DNA of 64,000 nucleotides, from assembly GCA_949752795.1 (NCBI GenBank), contig OX457061.1, positions 124,826,152-124,890,151 on the forward strand. Reading direction: 5' to 3'. This document shows positions 33,974-46,170 of this stretch, one piece after another (within the stretch, counting starts at the first letter, position 1; each line of letters opens with the position of its first letter). A program made the translations under genes and the position numbers. Source of the DNA: Hyperoodon ampullatus. Lineage: Eukaryota; Chordata; Mammalia; Artiodactyla; Ziphiidae. The notes below the pieces were generated by a model, which had not been told where the DNA came from, made no database searches, and saw only the letters and a program-made list of their open reading frames with translations.

Positions 33974-34010
33974 ATAGTTTCCAAACTTTAGTGTCCATTA
34001 ATATCACACT
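33974..34010 (+). mobile_element. MER5A-like element, left end
   Basis: The text CTATAGTTTCCAAACTTTAG followed by GTCCATTAATATCAC matches the left terminal repeat side of MER5A (consensus CAGTGGTTCTCAAACTTTAG). The rest is displaced by the insert at 34011-34558. Confidence 0.6.
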
Positions 34011-34558
34011 AAGGGGTGGGGGGGAGGGGATATAAGTCTCATCAAAAATGGAGATACTGAGACAGGCTGGGACCTGGGACCCTTGGCTGCAGGGCTTGCA
34101 CCTGGACACACCTCTCCTCAAGCAACAAAATACAAAGAAACTTAGGGGACTAAAAATAACTGGGTGCATGCTCAGTTGGGACACATTATGGACAAATAGA
34201 TACAAAAAGACCAAAAAGACCAACTGTCACTTCTGAAGAGACAGGAGCAAAAACAGGGCACTGTGCATGCCCCCCCCACCCCACCAGGGGGTTAGGCCAC
34301 CCCTCCTGCCAACCCCCGGATCTGCCCCTACCCTTAGCTCATCTAAGGAACCAGCTCTCCCCCACCTCAGGGAGCCAGCCAGCAAGGGAACCTGCTTTGT
34401 TCTCGCTCCCCCTGCTGCAGCAGGGGCCCCAGTGAAGCACTGCCTGAATTTCTGGTCCAGACTCTGATCAACTTCTACTGATTGGGGAAGGACAGCAACG
34501 CTGGTGGGTATCACTTCCTGGACTCTCCTTACCTCCTGGCTCCCGCTTCGGAACACGA
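34011..34558. mobile_element. GC-rich LTR-like insert, unclassified
   Basis: About 550 bp with a C-rich centre (CCCCCCCCACCCCACC near 34270) separate the two ends of a MER5A-like element. It has no SINE head, A-tail or L1 text. Its length, GC content and absence of coding text fit a solitary long terminal repeat, but I could not fix TG...CA ends or a target-site duplication. A frame on the minus strand (34227-34556) has no recognisable product. Confidence 0.35.
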
Positions 34559-34633
34559 ACTCCAGGACTGTGCAATGTTAACATCAGTGCAACTGATTCT
34601 AACGTCTTGCTACACACTTTGAGAAATACTGTA
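34559..34633 (+). mobile_element. MER5A-like element, right end
   Basis: The text CAATGTTAACATCAGTGCAA and TACACACTTTGAGAAATACT matches the right end of MER5A (consensus ...CACACTTTGAGAACCACTG), a short non-autonomous hAT-Charlie element. Confidence 0.6.
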
Positions 34634-34890
34634 ACAATGTACAGTAGGTATTCAAAGACAATAACAAATTTGAAGATTCTTTATAACTTAAAATGTTTAA
34701 ATACCAGAAAATGTTAGCACTTCAGCTGTGTAATTAACATCTCTCTAACTAACGTAACTAAATGTACTTGCCATGAAGAACCAATAATATAACAGAGATT
34801 ATATTACACGACAGCAACAATATAATGTGCTCTATAATTTGTAGCATTTCTCTCTAATAATTATCCTGTGAACCAACTTATTTGATTGGC

Positions 34891-35893
34891 TTTTTTTCTT
34901 TTTTAATTTAATTTTTTTAAGGTCTTTATTGGAGAATAATTGCTTCACAATGGTATGTTAGTTTCTGCTTTATAACAAAGTGAATCAGTTATACATATAC
35001 ATATATCCCCATATCTCCTCCCTCTTGCATCTCCCTCCCTCCCACCCTCCCTATCCCACCCCTCTAGGTGGTCACAAAGCACCGAGCTGATCTCCCTGTG
35101 CTATGCGGCTGCTTCCCACTAGCTATTTATTTTACATTTGGTAGTGTATATATGTCCATGCCACTCTCTCACTTCATCCCAGCTTACCCTTCCCCCTCCC
35201 CATATCCTCAAGTCCATTCCCTACGTCTGTGTCTTTCTTCCTGTCCTGCCACTAGGATCTTCAGAACCTTTTTCTTTTTTTAAGATTCCATATAAATGTG
35301 TTAGCATACGATTTTGTTCTTCTCTTTCTGACTTACTTCACTCTGTATAACATACTCTAGGTCCATCCACCTCACTATGAATAACTCAGTTTCTTTTTTT
35401 TTTTTTTTTTGCGGTACAGTGACCTCTCACTGCTGTGGCCTCTCCCATTGCGGAGCACAGGCTCCGGACGTGCAGGCCCAGCGGCCATGGCTCACAGGCC
35501 CAGCCGCTCCGTGGCATGTGGGATCCTCCCGGACGGGGGCATGAACCCACGTCCCCTGCATCGGCAGGTGGACTCTCAACCACTGCGCCACCAGGGAAGC
35601 CCACTTTCATTTCTTTTTATGACTAATATTCCATTGTATATATCTGTCCCATCTTCTTTATCCTTTCATCAGTGGACACTTACGTTGCTTCCATGTCCTG
35701 GCTATTGTAAATAGAGCTGCAGTGAACACTGTGGTACATGACTCTTTTGGAATTATGGTTTTCTCAGGGTATATGCCCAGCAGTGGGATTGCTGGGTTGT
35801 ATAGTTGTTCTACTTTTAGTTTTTTAAGGAACCTCCTTACTGTTCTCCATAGTGGCTGTACCAATTTACATTCCCACCAACAGGGCAAGAGGG
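34891..35893 (-). mobile_element. 5'-truncated L1, minus strand, with nested SINE
   Basis: Read on the minus strand: a poly(A)-side start at 34891-34920, 3' UTR, and ORF2 C-terminus to about the [10 protein letters not shown] block (35658-35915 encodes [20 protein letters not shown] on the minus strand). The 3' UTR is of the AGCACAGGGAGATCAGCTCG type. Truncation is at GCAAGAGGG. A SINE at 35394-35602 interrupts it. Confidence 0.9.
35394..35602 (-). mobile_element. Short CHR-type SINE, minus strand
   Basis: Starts as poly(T) and ends GCGCCACCAGGGAAGCCC, the reverse complement of the CHR head. The L1 text ACTCAGTTTCTTTT (about 35383-35396) reappears as ACTTTCATTTCTTTT at 35603-35617, an imperfect target-site duplication. 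Confidence 0.92.
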
Positions 35894-36440
35894 CTAGAAA
35901 CTTGAGAAGCTTCAACTTCTATTTTCCAAATAAATGCACCTGAGTGCACATAATTTTCTGGGTATTGTTTAGTCTCTATACGATGCTTGGAGATTCTATA
36001 GTCTTGAAATCTGAGGAGATAATATCCCCACACTGGGATTTTCCAAGTGGAAACATGGAAAGAATCTAGATCCTTCAAGATGCTGAGCTTCTGAACGGCC
36101 AACCCTGGAACCATCCTGACTCTATACTTCATATAAAGAGTTAGATAATAGATTTACTGTTTGAGCAACTTCAAACTGGGCTTCTGTTTCTCATAGCCAA
36201 GAATATCTTAACTGATACAAAAGTTATTGTTACTCAGAGAAATAAGGTCAAGCGTCCAAATGGCTTCATAATTGCAGTAATATTCAAACTGAGTTAGAGG
36301 TAGATATTATTAGATAAGAATGGGGTGGAAAAGAGAGATATCTCTTTTTCAAACAGCATATAAATTGTGGCCAATGACTGATACAGATATGGATATATTC
36401 AAGCAAAAATATAGGAGTAACACTCTTGATTAATTATAGG
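35894..36440. other. Unique stretch, nothing recognised
   Basis: Ordinary AT-rich sequence without repeat or coding signature. Confidence 0.45.
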
Positions 36441-36521
36441 ATTTACATATATACATATACACATATACATACATACATACAGAGACAAAGAGAGAGAGAG
36501 AGAGAGAGTGGGAGAGAGAGA
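36441..36521. repeat. Compound (CATA)n-(GA)n microsatellite
   Basis: ACATATATACATATACACAT then (CATA)n, then a (GA)n run of about 14 units with single breaks. Confidence 0.92.
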
Positions 36522-38996
36522 AAACAAAGGCGAGAAAACAAAGGTTCAAATATGGAAAACCTTCACAGATTTACAGAGAAGTCACCCCATCTACATATGC
36601 AACTTCTAGAAAGATGGAGTCATATTTTGACTTCATGTTTACGGGTATCTTTTTACTTTCACTCTATCAAATCTGTCACTAAGTACGGCCAACATCCTGT
36701 ATCAAGATCCCGAGCCAAAGTGATGACATTTGGAATTACACCATGATCCTAATTTCTGTGATATTACCCTTGTATCTAATATCTCTCTTTAAATGTGGCT
36801 AACTTTTAATATTCTTTAATAGATTTAATGGCAGCAATATTTGTCGGCCTCTTCAACAAGGAAATTCAACTTTGACCTCAGTTGGGTCTGCTGAAAGGGT
36901 TGTATATCACTGCCTGAGATCAAAAGAGCCATCTCAAATATTGCATCCTTTTAAGATTAGATGCTCAGATCAAGTTCTCCGTTTACCTGCACTGACTTGA
37001 ATCTTGGCATTGGTCTTGACCTCATCTTCCCTTCTGCCTCTCTCCTCATGGCTGCTACCTTCTGAAATAGATTTTCATTCTGAACATACTTTTCATGTCA
37101 TTTCACATCTTTCCTGGAAAAAGGCTGAAATACATTTGGCGCTCATTCTTATTCGGAAAAAGTGGAATAAAGCCAATTTTTTACTTTAAAATCTTTTAAA
37201 AATTCTATTAAAGGCTTTCTATCAAATAGTGTTGTTTACTCACATGTAAAATCTTCCTGAAGTTTTAAGAGGCAATACTTTAAAATACTCTTAAAATATT
37301 AAAATACACTCTCTATCTCACTTAAATGAACAGGAAAAGGCAGAATGATTCCATTATACTGCAGAATTTGTGTACTTTACCAGTTGAGGAGAACATTGCT
37401 CCAACCTAAGACATTCTCCTGTTCCCCCCAAAATATAACATACGGCAGAATCACAAAAGGCAGGATGAAATTAGAAAACAGAACTTAGCAACCCTAACTC
37501 TGAGTCAACACTGTTTCACCAAAACAACAAAATCTCAAGAGAATTTAAGAAAGCAGCAGCAAAAATCTCCAACTGAATATATAAAATCTCCAACCATGTC
37601 GTTCACTGTGAAAAATAACCAGTACCCAGGAGGCCTCTGACTTTTTGTTTCAGAATTATGCCTTGTTTCTTTACACTCATTTTCATTTTTCTAGGGAAAG
37701 ATCCATAGCTTTTACTAAAACCTCAATGAGTCTGTGGCCTTTTAAAGATTCAGAACTATTCCGAAGTGTCCCTGAAGGACTATCAATTTGAACTTCAACT
37801 CCTCACGTTTAAGGGGGAGGTTTGCCTGATCTTCAAAAAAAGACATGCAAGTGTGGGGCAGAAGTGGTGCTCGGTTTCATTCCGTGTCATCAGCGTAGGT
37901 TCAACTGCAGCATGATAAGGCGCTTCAAACACTTGTCCACGGACTACCCCACCCAAGGCTGCCATCTGCTTCCCCGCACTCCCCAAAACTCAGAGGTCTT
38001 TTCTCTAGGGGAGCTCATCTTCATTGAAAACATCAAGGATTATTTTTATATGCTGATGGCCCCCAAAGCAATATTTGGAGTTCTGATCTCTCTCTCAAAC
38101 TGTAGGGTCCCAGGAGTAAATGGCGTTTCCTTTCAGACTGTCCTCACTCAACTTCAGGTTCTCAGAAAGACGGCTTTGCTTACGGTCCTTCTGCAGCTAC
38201 TCAGAGGTGCCAGCTGACCGCTGCCCAGGTGATGGCTCCCCTCACTCGGGCCTCCCCCCATGCCTGCTGCAGAGGTTTCCAGGCAGGATGTGTGAGGATA
38301 GTGCTGGGCAATTACTAGAGCAGGGACTATTCTCTGAGTCACTCTAGGAGTTACTCTAGGAGCTGGTTTAGCATCCAAGCTGGTCGCCTTCTCATCCCAA
38401 CAGGACAATTCCAAGGTGAACTGTATTAAAGCAAAAGGTGAGGGGCATGCAGTGAGTTCGAGCCGGTGGCGACTAAATCCAGTTAGGAGGGTCACCGTCT
38501 GACTAGGTCTCCTCTAAGCTCTTAATAGCTGAGATCAGAGGAAATTTTCACTGAAACGAACCTGCAGCCACAGTATCAAAACAAAGCAAGTTTTGTTTGT
38601 TAATAGAAACAGTGAACAGTTTCGATATGTTTGAATGTAATATGTAATAGAAAATGACCTGCCAATCCCTCCACACAATGCTAAGTAATTTGAAAGATCC
38701 AGAGGAAATTGCATAGAAGACAGAGGCCAGATAGCTAGTGAAATAGAGGAAAACCAGGGCAGAAAAAACAGTGAATAAGGTTTTTTAAAAAGGAGGGAGT
38801 TATCAACTGGGTCTAACATTATTTACAGGTCAATGAGAAGAGGACTGAGGCGTGACCCCTAGATGTAATAAGTCTGTAAATCGCCGCTTACCTGAACAAC
38901 ATAAATTTGCATGGAGTGGTCTGATAGGAGAATTGGAGGCTAGAAGATCATTAGTGACAGCTAGTACAGTCAACTCCTTGGAAGTTTTTTGTTATA
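36522..38996. other. Unique stretch, no gene supported
   Basis: About 2.5 kb without an identified mobile element. The part from 37800 to 38500 is GC-richer and holds open frames on both strands (such as 37822-38217, 131 codons from a TTG), none with a recognised family. A 12-bp tandem pair, ACTCTAGGAGTT/ACTCTAGGAGCT, occurs at about 38340. Confidence 0.5.
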
Positions 38997-39009
38997 AAAG
39001 CGAGAGGAG

Positions 39010-39224
39010 GGCTTCCCTGGTGGCGCGGTGGTTGGGAGTCCGCCTGCCGATGCGGGGGGCGCGGGTTCGTGCCCCGGTCCGGGAGGATCCCGCGTGCCGT
39101 GGAGCGGCTGGGCCCGTGGGCCGTGGCCGCTGGGCCTGCGCGTCCGGAGCCTATGCTCCGCAGCGGGAGGGGCCGCAGCGGTGGGGGGCCCGCGTACCGC
39201 AGAAAAAGAAAAAGAAAAAAAAAA
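39010..39224 (+). mobile_element. CpG-rich short CHR-type SINE with target-site duplication
   Basis: Head GGGCTTCCCTGGTGGCGCGG, B-box GGTTCGTGCCC and about two dozen CpG sites still intact, clearly more than the other copies. The target-site duplication AAAAGCGAGAGGA is at 38997-39009 and 39225-39237. Retained CpGs and a perfect duplication suggest a recent insertion. Confidence 0.95.
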
Positions 39225-39237
39225 AAAAGCGAGAGGA

Positions 39238-39990
39238 GAAATAAGTCAGTAACATCAAGAATACTCTTTTAAATGGAAGAAGTAAGAGCACGCTTGACTA
39301 CTGATTCACTGGAGAAGGAAGATTAGATGCACCAGGAAACTTGAGTAGGTGACAGGGGACAGGACCTAGTACACGAGGGATGGCATCACAGACAGTTCAT
39401 CTGTATCCAGACGGAGCAGCCAGCGTGCGTGAGAACAGGTGAGGATACACCTGTAACTATGAGCAATGGCTTATGGAAATGCTCTACTGATTGTTTCTAT
39501 TTTCTCAGTGAAATAAGGTATAAGGCCATCAGCTGAGACCGAGGATGTGGCAGAGGATCAGAAGTTTGAAAGCAGACCAAATATGGAAGAGTTCTCTACT
39601 TAATGAGACTGGCTAGGCAATCAAGGCAATCCATGTAGAGCTTTGCAGGCCACAGTGAGGCACTGCATTTCATTTAGAGTGCAATGAAAAACTGTACTTA
39701 CAATCAACCTTTCCTTAAAATGATCTGCTTACAGTCTCCTACTTATTCCTGAGAGATAAGGGCTTTCTTTGTCTCTGCCATATTAGTTTTTTTGGATAGG
39801 GACAGAGACAGAGATTATACGGCATGTATAGATATGATATCCTTTTAAGTGTCTCTTTTTAAAATTTTTCTTTTTAAAATTTATCATACCAGTAAGATAA
39901 AAACCTCTCTGGAAAAGATATCATGCTTTGATTTTCTTTCTCTTATATAGCAGATTTTCAAAATATATTTGTTGGATTTAAGAGAGAATC
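39238..39990. other. Unique stretch with a weak ancient-repeat trace
   Basis: The text TGTAGAGCTTTGCAGGCCAC and GGCACTGCATTTCATTTAGA near 39635-39685 resembles the ancient repeat also seen at 42560 and 57480. Nothing else is recognised. Confidence 0.4.
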
Positions 39991-40041
39991 TATTGGGTTG
40001 GCCAAAAAGTTTGCTCGGGTTTTTCCATAACATCTTATGGA
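39991..40041 (+). mobile_element. Mariner-type terminal inverted repeat, left half only
   Basis: TATTGGGTTGGCCAAAAAGT followed by TTGCTCGGGTTTTTCCATAA and CATCTTATGG matches the end of the cetartiodactyl mariner (Mariner-1_BT-like). Short copies are near-perfect palindromes, but here the sequence turns into (TA)n after one arm. Confidence 0.75.
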
Positions 40042-41180
40042 ATATATATATATATAAATGTAAATATAAAATGTTTAATATAAAACCTGAGTTCTTAAAA
40101 ATGCACCTTGTCAAAACCACCTGTAAATATGGCCAGCTCCTTGAGCTGGCTTGTACTCTAAAAACTTTAGGATTTATAAAATTGTTTTTTGAATGTTAAT
40201 AGTGCTTTCAATGTCTGCAAGACAGTTTGTCTTAGATTAGGATGTTATGAATCCAGCTCACCTATGTAATCAAATTTTCCAGGTTGTACCTGGAGAATTC
40301 TATTAAAAAACTAAGATAACATCTACTCGCTTCATAAGAGTATTATATGAACTAATGAGATAATTCTTGTAAATCACTTTAGTTCCTCAGAGATAAGTGC
40401 TCAATAAAGAGAAAATGATATTATTATCCTCCAGAGCCCCCTGGTTCTTTGTCTACACACTGCTGTTTAGGGAGATATCAGTTGCACACAGGCATCTGCT
40501 GCTGTGAATTGGTGCACACTCCAAGATTTAGAAACAAACTTTCACAAATGCAGTCCTTCATAGACTGGACTAGTTGCCTCTCATTTAGATTATGTGTATC
40601 AGCATTCAACAAGGGAGCTCTGCATCCAAGGAGACTTGGTCTAATGATAGAATACAATACAATTTAGTTAAAATTTTCAACTACATGAATTTCCAATTAA
40701 AGTCTTCAAATTGCTGGAGAGGCCAATGAAGATTTATTTTTTTATTCTGTTGGCCCAGATTTAATGACACCATCTCATTGTCAAGCTCTGAAAATTATAC
40801 CCTGAGCCTATGACCTGACTCCACTAATTCATAAATCTTTCTACATACGAGAGAAACAATAACTCCCAAGGTTGCCATAAATATAATGCATCTTGCCTGT
40901 GTGCTATCCTTTGTTTTTGTGCCAACAAAGTATTTTCTCTAAATCATAACCTGCTCCTTGGCTAAACTACAGTAATCTTCCATAGACTCTTGTACATATA
41001 TTTTTTATATTTTTAACATTGTATTATAATTTGTAAACATTTCTATTAAACAAAAAATAATGTGACTTGCTTAATGATTTCTATTTCATTTATTTTGGTA
41101 TTCTTAGTACCTAACACATTCTATACTAATAGAACATATTCTGGGCTAGAAAATAAATCTCAATAAAATTATAATTATAC
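40042..41180. other. Mostly unique stretch with a MIR scrap
   Basis: AT-rich. A MIR-like tail lies at about 40325-40412 (GAACTAATGAGATAATTCTT then AGATAAGTGCTCAATAAAG). At about 40131-40149, GCCAGCTCCTTGAGCTGGC is a perfect 8-bp inverted repeat with a 3-nt loop. Confidence 0.5.
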
Positions 41181-41506
41181 TGGACTTCCGTGGTGGCACA
41201 GTGGTTAAGAATCCGCTTGCCAATCCAGGGGACACGGGTTCAAGCCCTGGTCCAGGAAGATCCCACATGCTGTGGAGCAACTAAGTCCGTGCGCCACAAC
41301 TACTGAGCCTGTGCTCTAGAGCCCGCGAGCCAAAACTACCGAGCCCGCGTGCCACAACTACTGAAGGTTGTGTGCCTAGAGCCCCTGCTCTGCAACAAGA
41401 GAAGCCACCGCAATGAGAAGCCTGCGCACCACACCAAAGAGTAGCCCCTGCTCGCCGCAACTAGAGAAAGCCCGCGCACAGCAACGAAGACCCAATGCAG
41501 CCAAAA
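41181..41506 (+). mobile_element. Long CHR-type SINE with short target-site duplication
   Basis: The head TGGACTTCCGTGGTGGCACA is followed by GGTTCAAGCCCTGG (B-box region), repeated CACAACTACTGAGCC phrases, GAGTAGCCCCTGCTCGCCGC and CCCAATGCAGCC. The copy is about 325 bp, compared with about 200 bp for the short form. Duplicated AATTATAC flanks it at 41173-41180 and 41507-41514. Confidence 0.93.
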
Positions 41507-42559
41507 AATTATACACACATATATATATGTATATAGAATTATACAATATATGTTCTCTTAACAACAGAATTAAATTAGAAATTAATAACAGAAACATAGA
41601 AAATATCCAAGCATTTGAAAACTAAATAACACACTTCCAAGAATCCCACTGATCAAAGAAAAAAAAAATCAAAGGAGAATTAGAAACTCTTTGGTACTGA
41701 AAGGTGTGTGATCTATCCACTTGGATTGAAACGGCCAAGTTGAATGGATAAATCAGGCTGCTATTTACTTAATTTATATAAGTAACACACGACACACCTA
41801 AGGAACTTCTGGATCTTAGATATGTCAAAATCATTTCTACGTCCTGCCCAGTGTAGCTGGGTTCCTGATGTGTCATAAGGTATACACCATGGGATTCAAG
41901 GTGTTGGAATTCCACTCAGTAATCATCTACACACCTACAGACTATTTCACCAGGCTATTCCTTTATTCCTGTGATGGTATAAACTTAGAATATAGGTCAC
42001 CTTTAGATACTTAAAATAAATATCCCCATTTGCAGGCTAAAGACATTTGAAAATGAAGAGTTTTTATATCACTGTATGTCAGGTATGAATAGCTTCAGTT
42101 TACTCAGTGTAAGTGCAAGGATCTAGGTGAAAATCTCTGAACTTTTTTATTCTGCTCGAATTCAAAGCAACACTATTTACTTTAGAATTTGTCTTACAGA
42201 CATAACTGTTTTCTCTGGAAAAGTTTACAAGAGGGGCTACAAGATGAACAAGAACAAAAAGATCAATCTTTAAAAAAACAAGAAAGAAAGAGAACTCTGA
42301 TAGGTTAAATCAGAGAAATCACAAGTCACCAAACATTTTTGGTTTAGTTAATATATTTATTGATGATCTGTTTTATGATAAAAAATAATGCTTCTCTTGA
42401 GTAGTTAAAATCTGGTGGAATGATTACCTTCAGGGGAGAGAGAGAGAGAATGTCTGTGTGTCTGTGTGTATGTGTGCGATTTACTACTTTAGGTAGATGC
42501 TCTGATAGTCACGTGCATGTGTGCTTCCAATAAAAGCACATCTAAAAGGAACCCAACCA
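41507..42559. other. Unique stretch, nothing recognised
   Basis: AT-rich sequence starting with a short (AT)n patch. A (GA)n/(TGTC)n patch lies near 42437-42475. No gene or repeat family assigned. Confidence 0.45.
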
Positions 42560-43010
42560 CAGTTGTGTGTATGTTTGGGGTAAGGGATAGGAGAGATTGG
42601 AAGAAGTCTAATTTTGTTGAGAAAGAGTGTTCTAGGCAGAGAAAACATCCGGAGCAATGGAATAGAAAGAAGAGGCTGGTATTATTGAAATTTATTATTC
42701 TAACTGACAGAGTGGGGACCAAGATAGGAAGAAGGTTAAGTAGGAAACTCTTCTTGAAAGGCCTTCTCTCCCTGGTAAATTAGACTTAATTCCATATGGA
42801 GGTAGTATTTGTCTTGGAAGGGGATGGGCGAGTGAGGGCAGTAAGGAAACAGAAGCTGGCAGGCAAGGATTGAGGGATTATGATCAAGTAAAAAAGGTGA
42901 CAGGTTTTTTTTAATGTAATTGAGAAACACGATACTGAAGACAGAAAAATGAGATAAAAGCTCAAGTAACAGTCCAGGTGAGAGAAGGTAACTAAGATGA
43001 AATTAAGATA
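42560..43010 (+). mobile_element. Ancient mammalian interspersed repeat, family not assigned
   Basis: Diverged text AGAAAGAGTGTTCTAGGCAG, AACATCCGGAGCAATGGAAT and CAAGTAACAGTCCAGGTGAG belongs to the same ancient repeat class as 57470-57800 (consensus-like GTTCCAGGCAGAG... AGTAGTCCAGGTGAGAG). Confidence 0.45.
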
Positions 43011-44602
43011 CTAACAGTAGGGAAAAGTAAAGTTGACAAATAGAAAAACAGTTAAGAGGTAAAGATCAACCAGGCTTGATACCTGTTTGGCTACAGGTAA
43101 GGTGAAAGGTGCCAAATCATGAATAAATTGAAGATCTGGGAATTGACAGCAAAGTAGCTGATGGGGCTCCCCATCCAAACATGGACCCTGTCTCTTCCAC
43201 TGCATCCAAACAAGGATCATGTATGGTTCTACTCATCATCTTGCTCCAGGTGACTCTCAAAGTGCCTGGCTCAGAATGTTCTCAGTAAGGATGTCTTGTA
43301 TGAATTAGCCTATTAGGAGTGGAAGGTAATAGATTTAACTTTAAACAACTTGAGTCAGACATACCTGTGAAACCTGCAAGCATGAACATGTCACTCAAGT
43401 TAGAAAAATTCATTTCTGCCCCAAGAGAATTTGAAATGTGACAGAAAGACTAAGTCAGTTGGTCACTGGGGAATATTTTGTAGATACTCACATTGGTGTG
43501 CTGCCGCTATAATATTTCTGGGATCCAGGGCAAAACTGCAAATGGAATCCCATACATCATGGATCTAAGTATTTAAATGTAATAAAATTAAGCTAACACA
43601 TTGTTTAGGAGAACATGCACTAGCCTCCTATGTAGACAAATACATCATTACGATGACAGAATTATGTATAGAATTCTCAGGATCCTCAAAATTTTCAGCA
43701 AGGCTGTAGAGACACAGGGAGAACTGGCTAGTGGCTCTGGATCATGGCCCACCTCCCTTCGCTTTCTGCACTGAGCTTTGTCCATAAAGCCAGGGCCTCA
43801 CATGTCCAAGGTCTATCCACTCCCTGCAGACCTCTGTCCATAGCCCATGCCAGGGCCCAAGGGTACACATGGCTACTGCATGGACGGCCCTCAGAAGAAT
43901 GTGCCTGAGGAGGAGGATTTCATAGGCTCTGATAGGATGCTTGAGGCTAGAATATCAGAGAATTCAAGACCCCAGGTACCCAAAACCTAGCCTAGAAGAG
44001 GGATAAAACTGGAGCAGACCCTAGGAAGGGTTTCCACTTGCCTTGGTCTAAGAATAATACTGCATATTGGAGCAGTTCTGACAGACTATTGACAGACAAA
44101 TAGCCTGCAAAACCTAGACCACAGAGGGGGACAGAAATGAAGTAGATGGACAGAGAGAAGGAAAACAAGAAGCCTGAAAGACAAAACTGAAACCTAGTGA
44201 TGCTGCAGTTCTTTTGAAATCTAGCTAACCTTTTTGCAGTTGATGTCCATGAGATTTTTCTCTGGTTTTGTAATATTTTTCTAGGTAATTTGGGTTGTTT
44301 TTTGGTCCCTTGTGATCACATTATCCGTGACTAAGAAAGTATAATTATTAAAACTATGAGAATACCCAAAGAGGGAACACAGAATGCAAAATGGACTAAG
44401 AATATGACCTGTTATTTTACCGAGTTGACTAAGATGATATATTTCACACAGAACATGTGGACATGGTCCAGAAGGAGGGCCCAAAGACCCACAGCAAATT
44501 TTTACTAATTTTACTTGCCTTCTTTAAATTGTTTCTATTCTTTCCTCTGTTATTTCTAGGTATTACAGCACAACCTACACAAATCAAAAAGGCCAGCTTT
44601 AA
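43011..44602. other. Unique stretch, nothing recognised
   Basis: No repeat or gene signature could be supported. Frames are short and family-less. Confidence 0.45.
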
Positions 44603-44743
44603 ATTAGGAGTTTGGTATTAACATACACATACTACTACATATAAAATAGATAAACAACAAGGACCTACTATATAGCACAGGGAACTATAGTCAATGTCTT
44701 GTAATAACCTATAAGGGAAAAGAATCTGAAAAAGAATATATAT

Positions 44744-44790
<47 letters not shown>

Positions 44791-44885
44791 ATATATAAAC
44801 CGAATCACTTTGCTGTACACCCGAAGCTAACACAACATTGTAAATTAACTATACTTCAATTTTAAAATGATTTTTTTAAAAAAGG
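44603..44885 (+). mobile_element. 5'-truncated L1 3' UTR with (TA)n
   Basis: TAGGAGTTTGGTATTAACAT, GGACCTACTATATAGCACAG, AACCGAATCACTTTGCTGTA and ACAACATTGTAAATTAACTA are the terminal part of a cetartiodactyl L1 3' UTR. A (TA)n tract sits at 44736-44780. Only about 280 bp was copied. Confidence 0.88.
44736..44780. repeat. (TA)n microsatellite
   Basis: About 22 TA units with one AAATA break, inside the L1 3' UTR. Confidence 0.95.
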
Positions 44886-45919
44886 CCATCTTTCAAGTAG
44901 TACTTCTTTAAGTTCATTAAGTAAAGTAAAATCTGATATCAGCTGGTTCATGCACAATTACTGCCCATTTTCTCAGCTCCATCATTTAAAACGCTCCTAC
45001 TGTATTTCATGTGCCCTCAGAGAACAGATACCTGACTTGGTTAAAAAATGTTCAGAGAGAAAACTTGCACATAAATTCCTTCTAACAAGGGTCTGTGCTA
45101 ATCAATGCAAAAGAAGGAGAGAATGTCAAGAAACAAACAACACAAACCACCGCTTCTCAATTCCACCGAGACCTCTTTTTTGAGAATTCAGCAGATGATA
45201 AAAAATGAGAAACAAAATTACTGTGGCAGAGACAAGTTGCCTTGTGTGTTGGGAGAACAGCAAAAACACAAAGAAAAGGATCACATCACTTGGGTAAATA
45301 AGTTTTCACATTTTCAAGAAACAGACACAAGCAATTCCACAGGAGTAAGTGAGTGATTTTAGAAGTCTGTCAGGCATAATGGGCCAAACCGCCATAAAAA
45401 TCAACAGAAAATGCAAAGAGTATCATCCAAGTGCTTGCAATAAGGGTGTAAATTGTACAAATGGAATGGGGGGGAAAAAGTAAATTGTAAAAATGGAACA
45501 TCTGTCCTGAGACCTAAATAAGCCACTGACAGATGAAGAAATTCACTTCAACCTAATCATGAAGGACCCAAGTGGTAAGGAGAAGAGGAGACAAGAGCAG
45601 CACAGACACTGTAGAAGTAGTGCCTCAGAAAAGAAAGTAACATCCTAATAACATGTGCACATCACAGAGGCCTCAGGCTTATAAATATCTAATGTACAGG
45701 GACAAGGAATATATAAATAGAAAGCAAGTCCATCCTGAGAGAGAATATTTATGAAATGAATAAATTATGTATGCATTAGGACTAGCATGAACTCAATGGA
45801 CGTAGAATGGAAAATAGTCTAGAAAATGTCTTAGCTACCATGTCCTCAAATATTTTCATTTTACATCTGAGGAAACTAAGAAACAGAGTGGGTAAATGCT
45901 ATCTTATACCAAGTGAGAG
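44886..45919. other. Mostly unique stretch
   Basis: A near-duplicate of about 20 bp (AAGTAAATTGTA plus AATGGAA) occurs around 45448 and 45478. A MIR core-like phrase, ATTTTACATCTGAGGAAACT, lies at about 45858. No gene recognised. Confidence 0.45.
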
Positions 45920-46170
45920 AGTAGCATTGACATATATACACTACCAAATGTAAAATAGATAGCTAGTGGGAAGCAGCCGCATAGCACAGGGAGATCAGCT
46001 CGGTGCTTTGTGATCACCTAGAGTGTGGGGATAGCGAGGGTGGGAGGGAGATGCAAGAGGGAGGGGATATGGGGATATATGTATACATAGAGCTGATTCA
46101 CTTTGTTATACAGCAGAAACTAACACACCATTGTAAAGCAATTATACTCCAATAAAGATGTTGAAAAATA
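45920..46170 (+). mobile_element. 5'-truncated L1 3' UTR
   Basis: GACATATATACACTACCAAA, GATAGCTAGTGGGAAGCAGC, AGCACAGGGAGATCAGCTCG, CTGATTCACTTTGTTATACA and CCATTGTAAAGCAATTATAC are the last about 250 bp of a cetartiodactyl L1. Confidence 0.92.

Noticed and set aside
37822..38217. A 131-codon frame with clustered cysteines near the start (CKCG...CHQ...C).
   Set aside because: It starts at a TTG, has no recognisable zinc-binding or other domain spacing, and is not linked to any exon-like signal.
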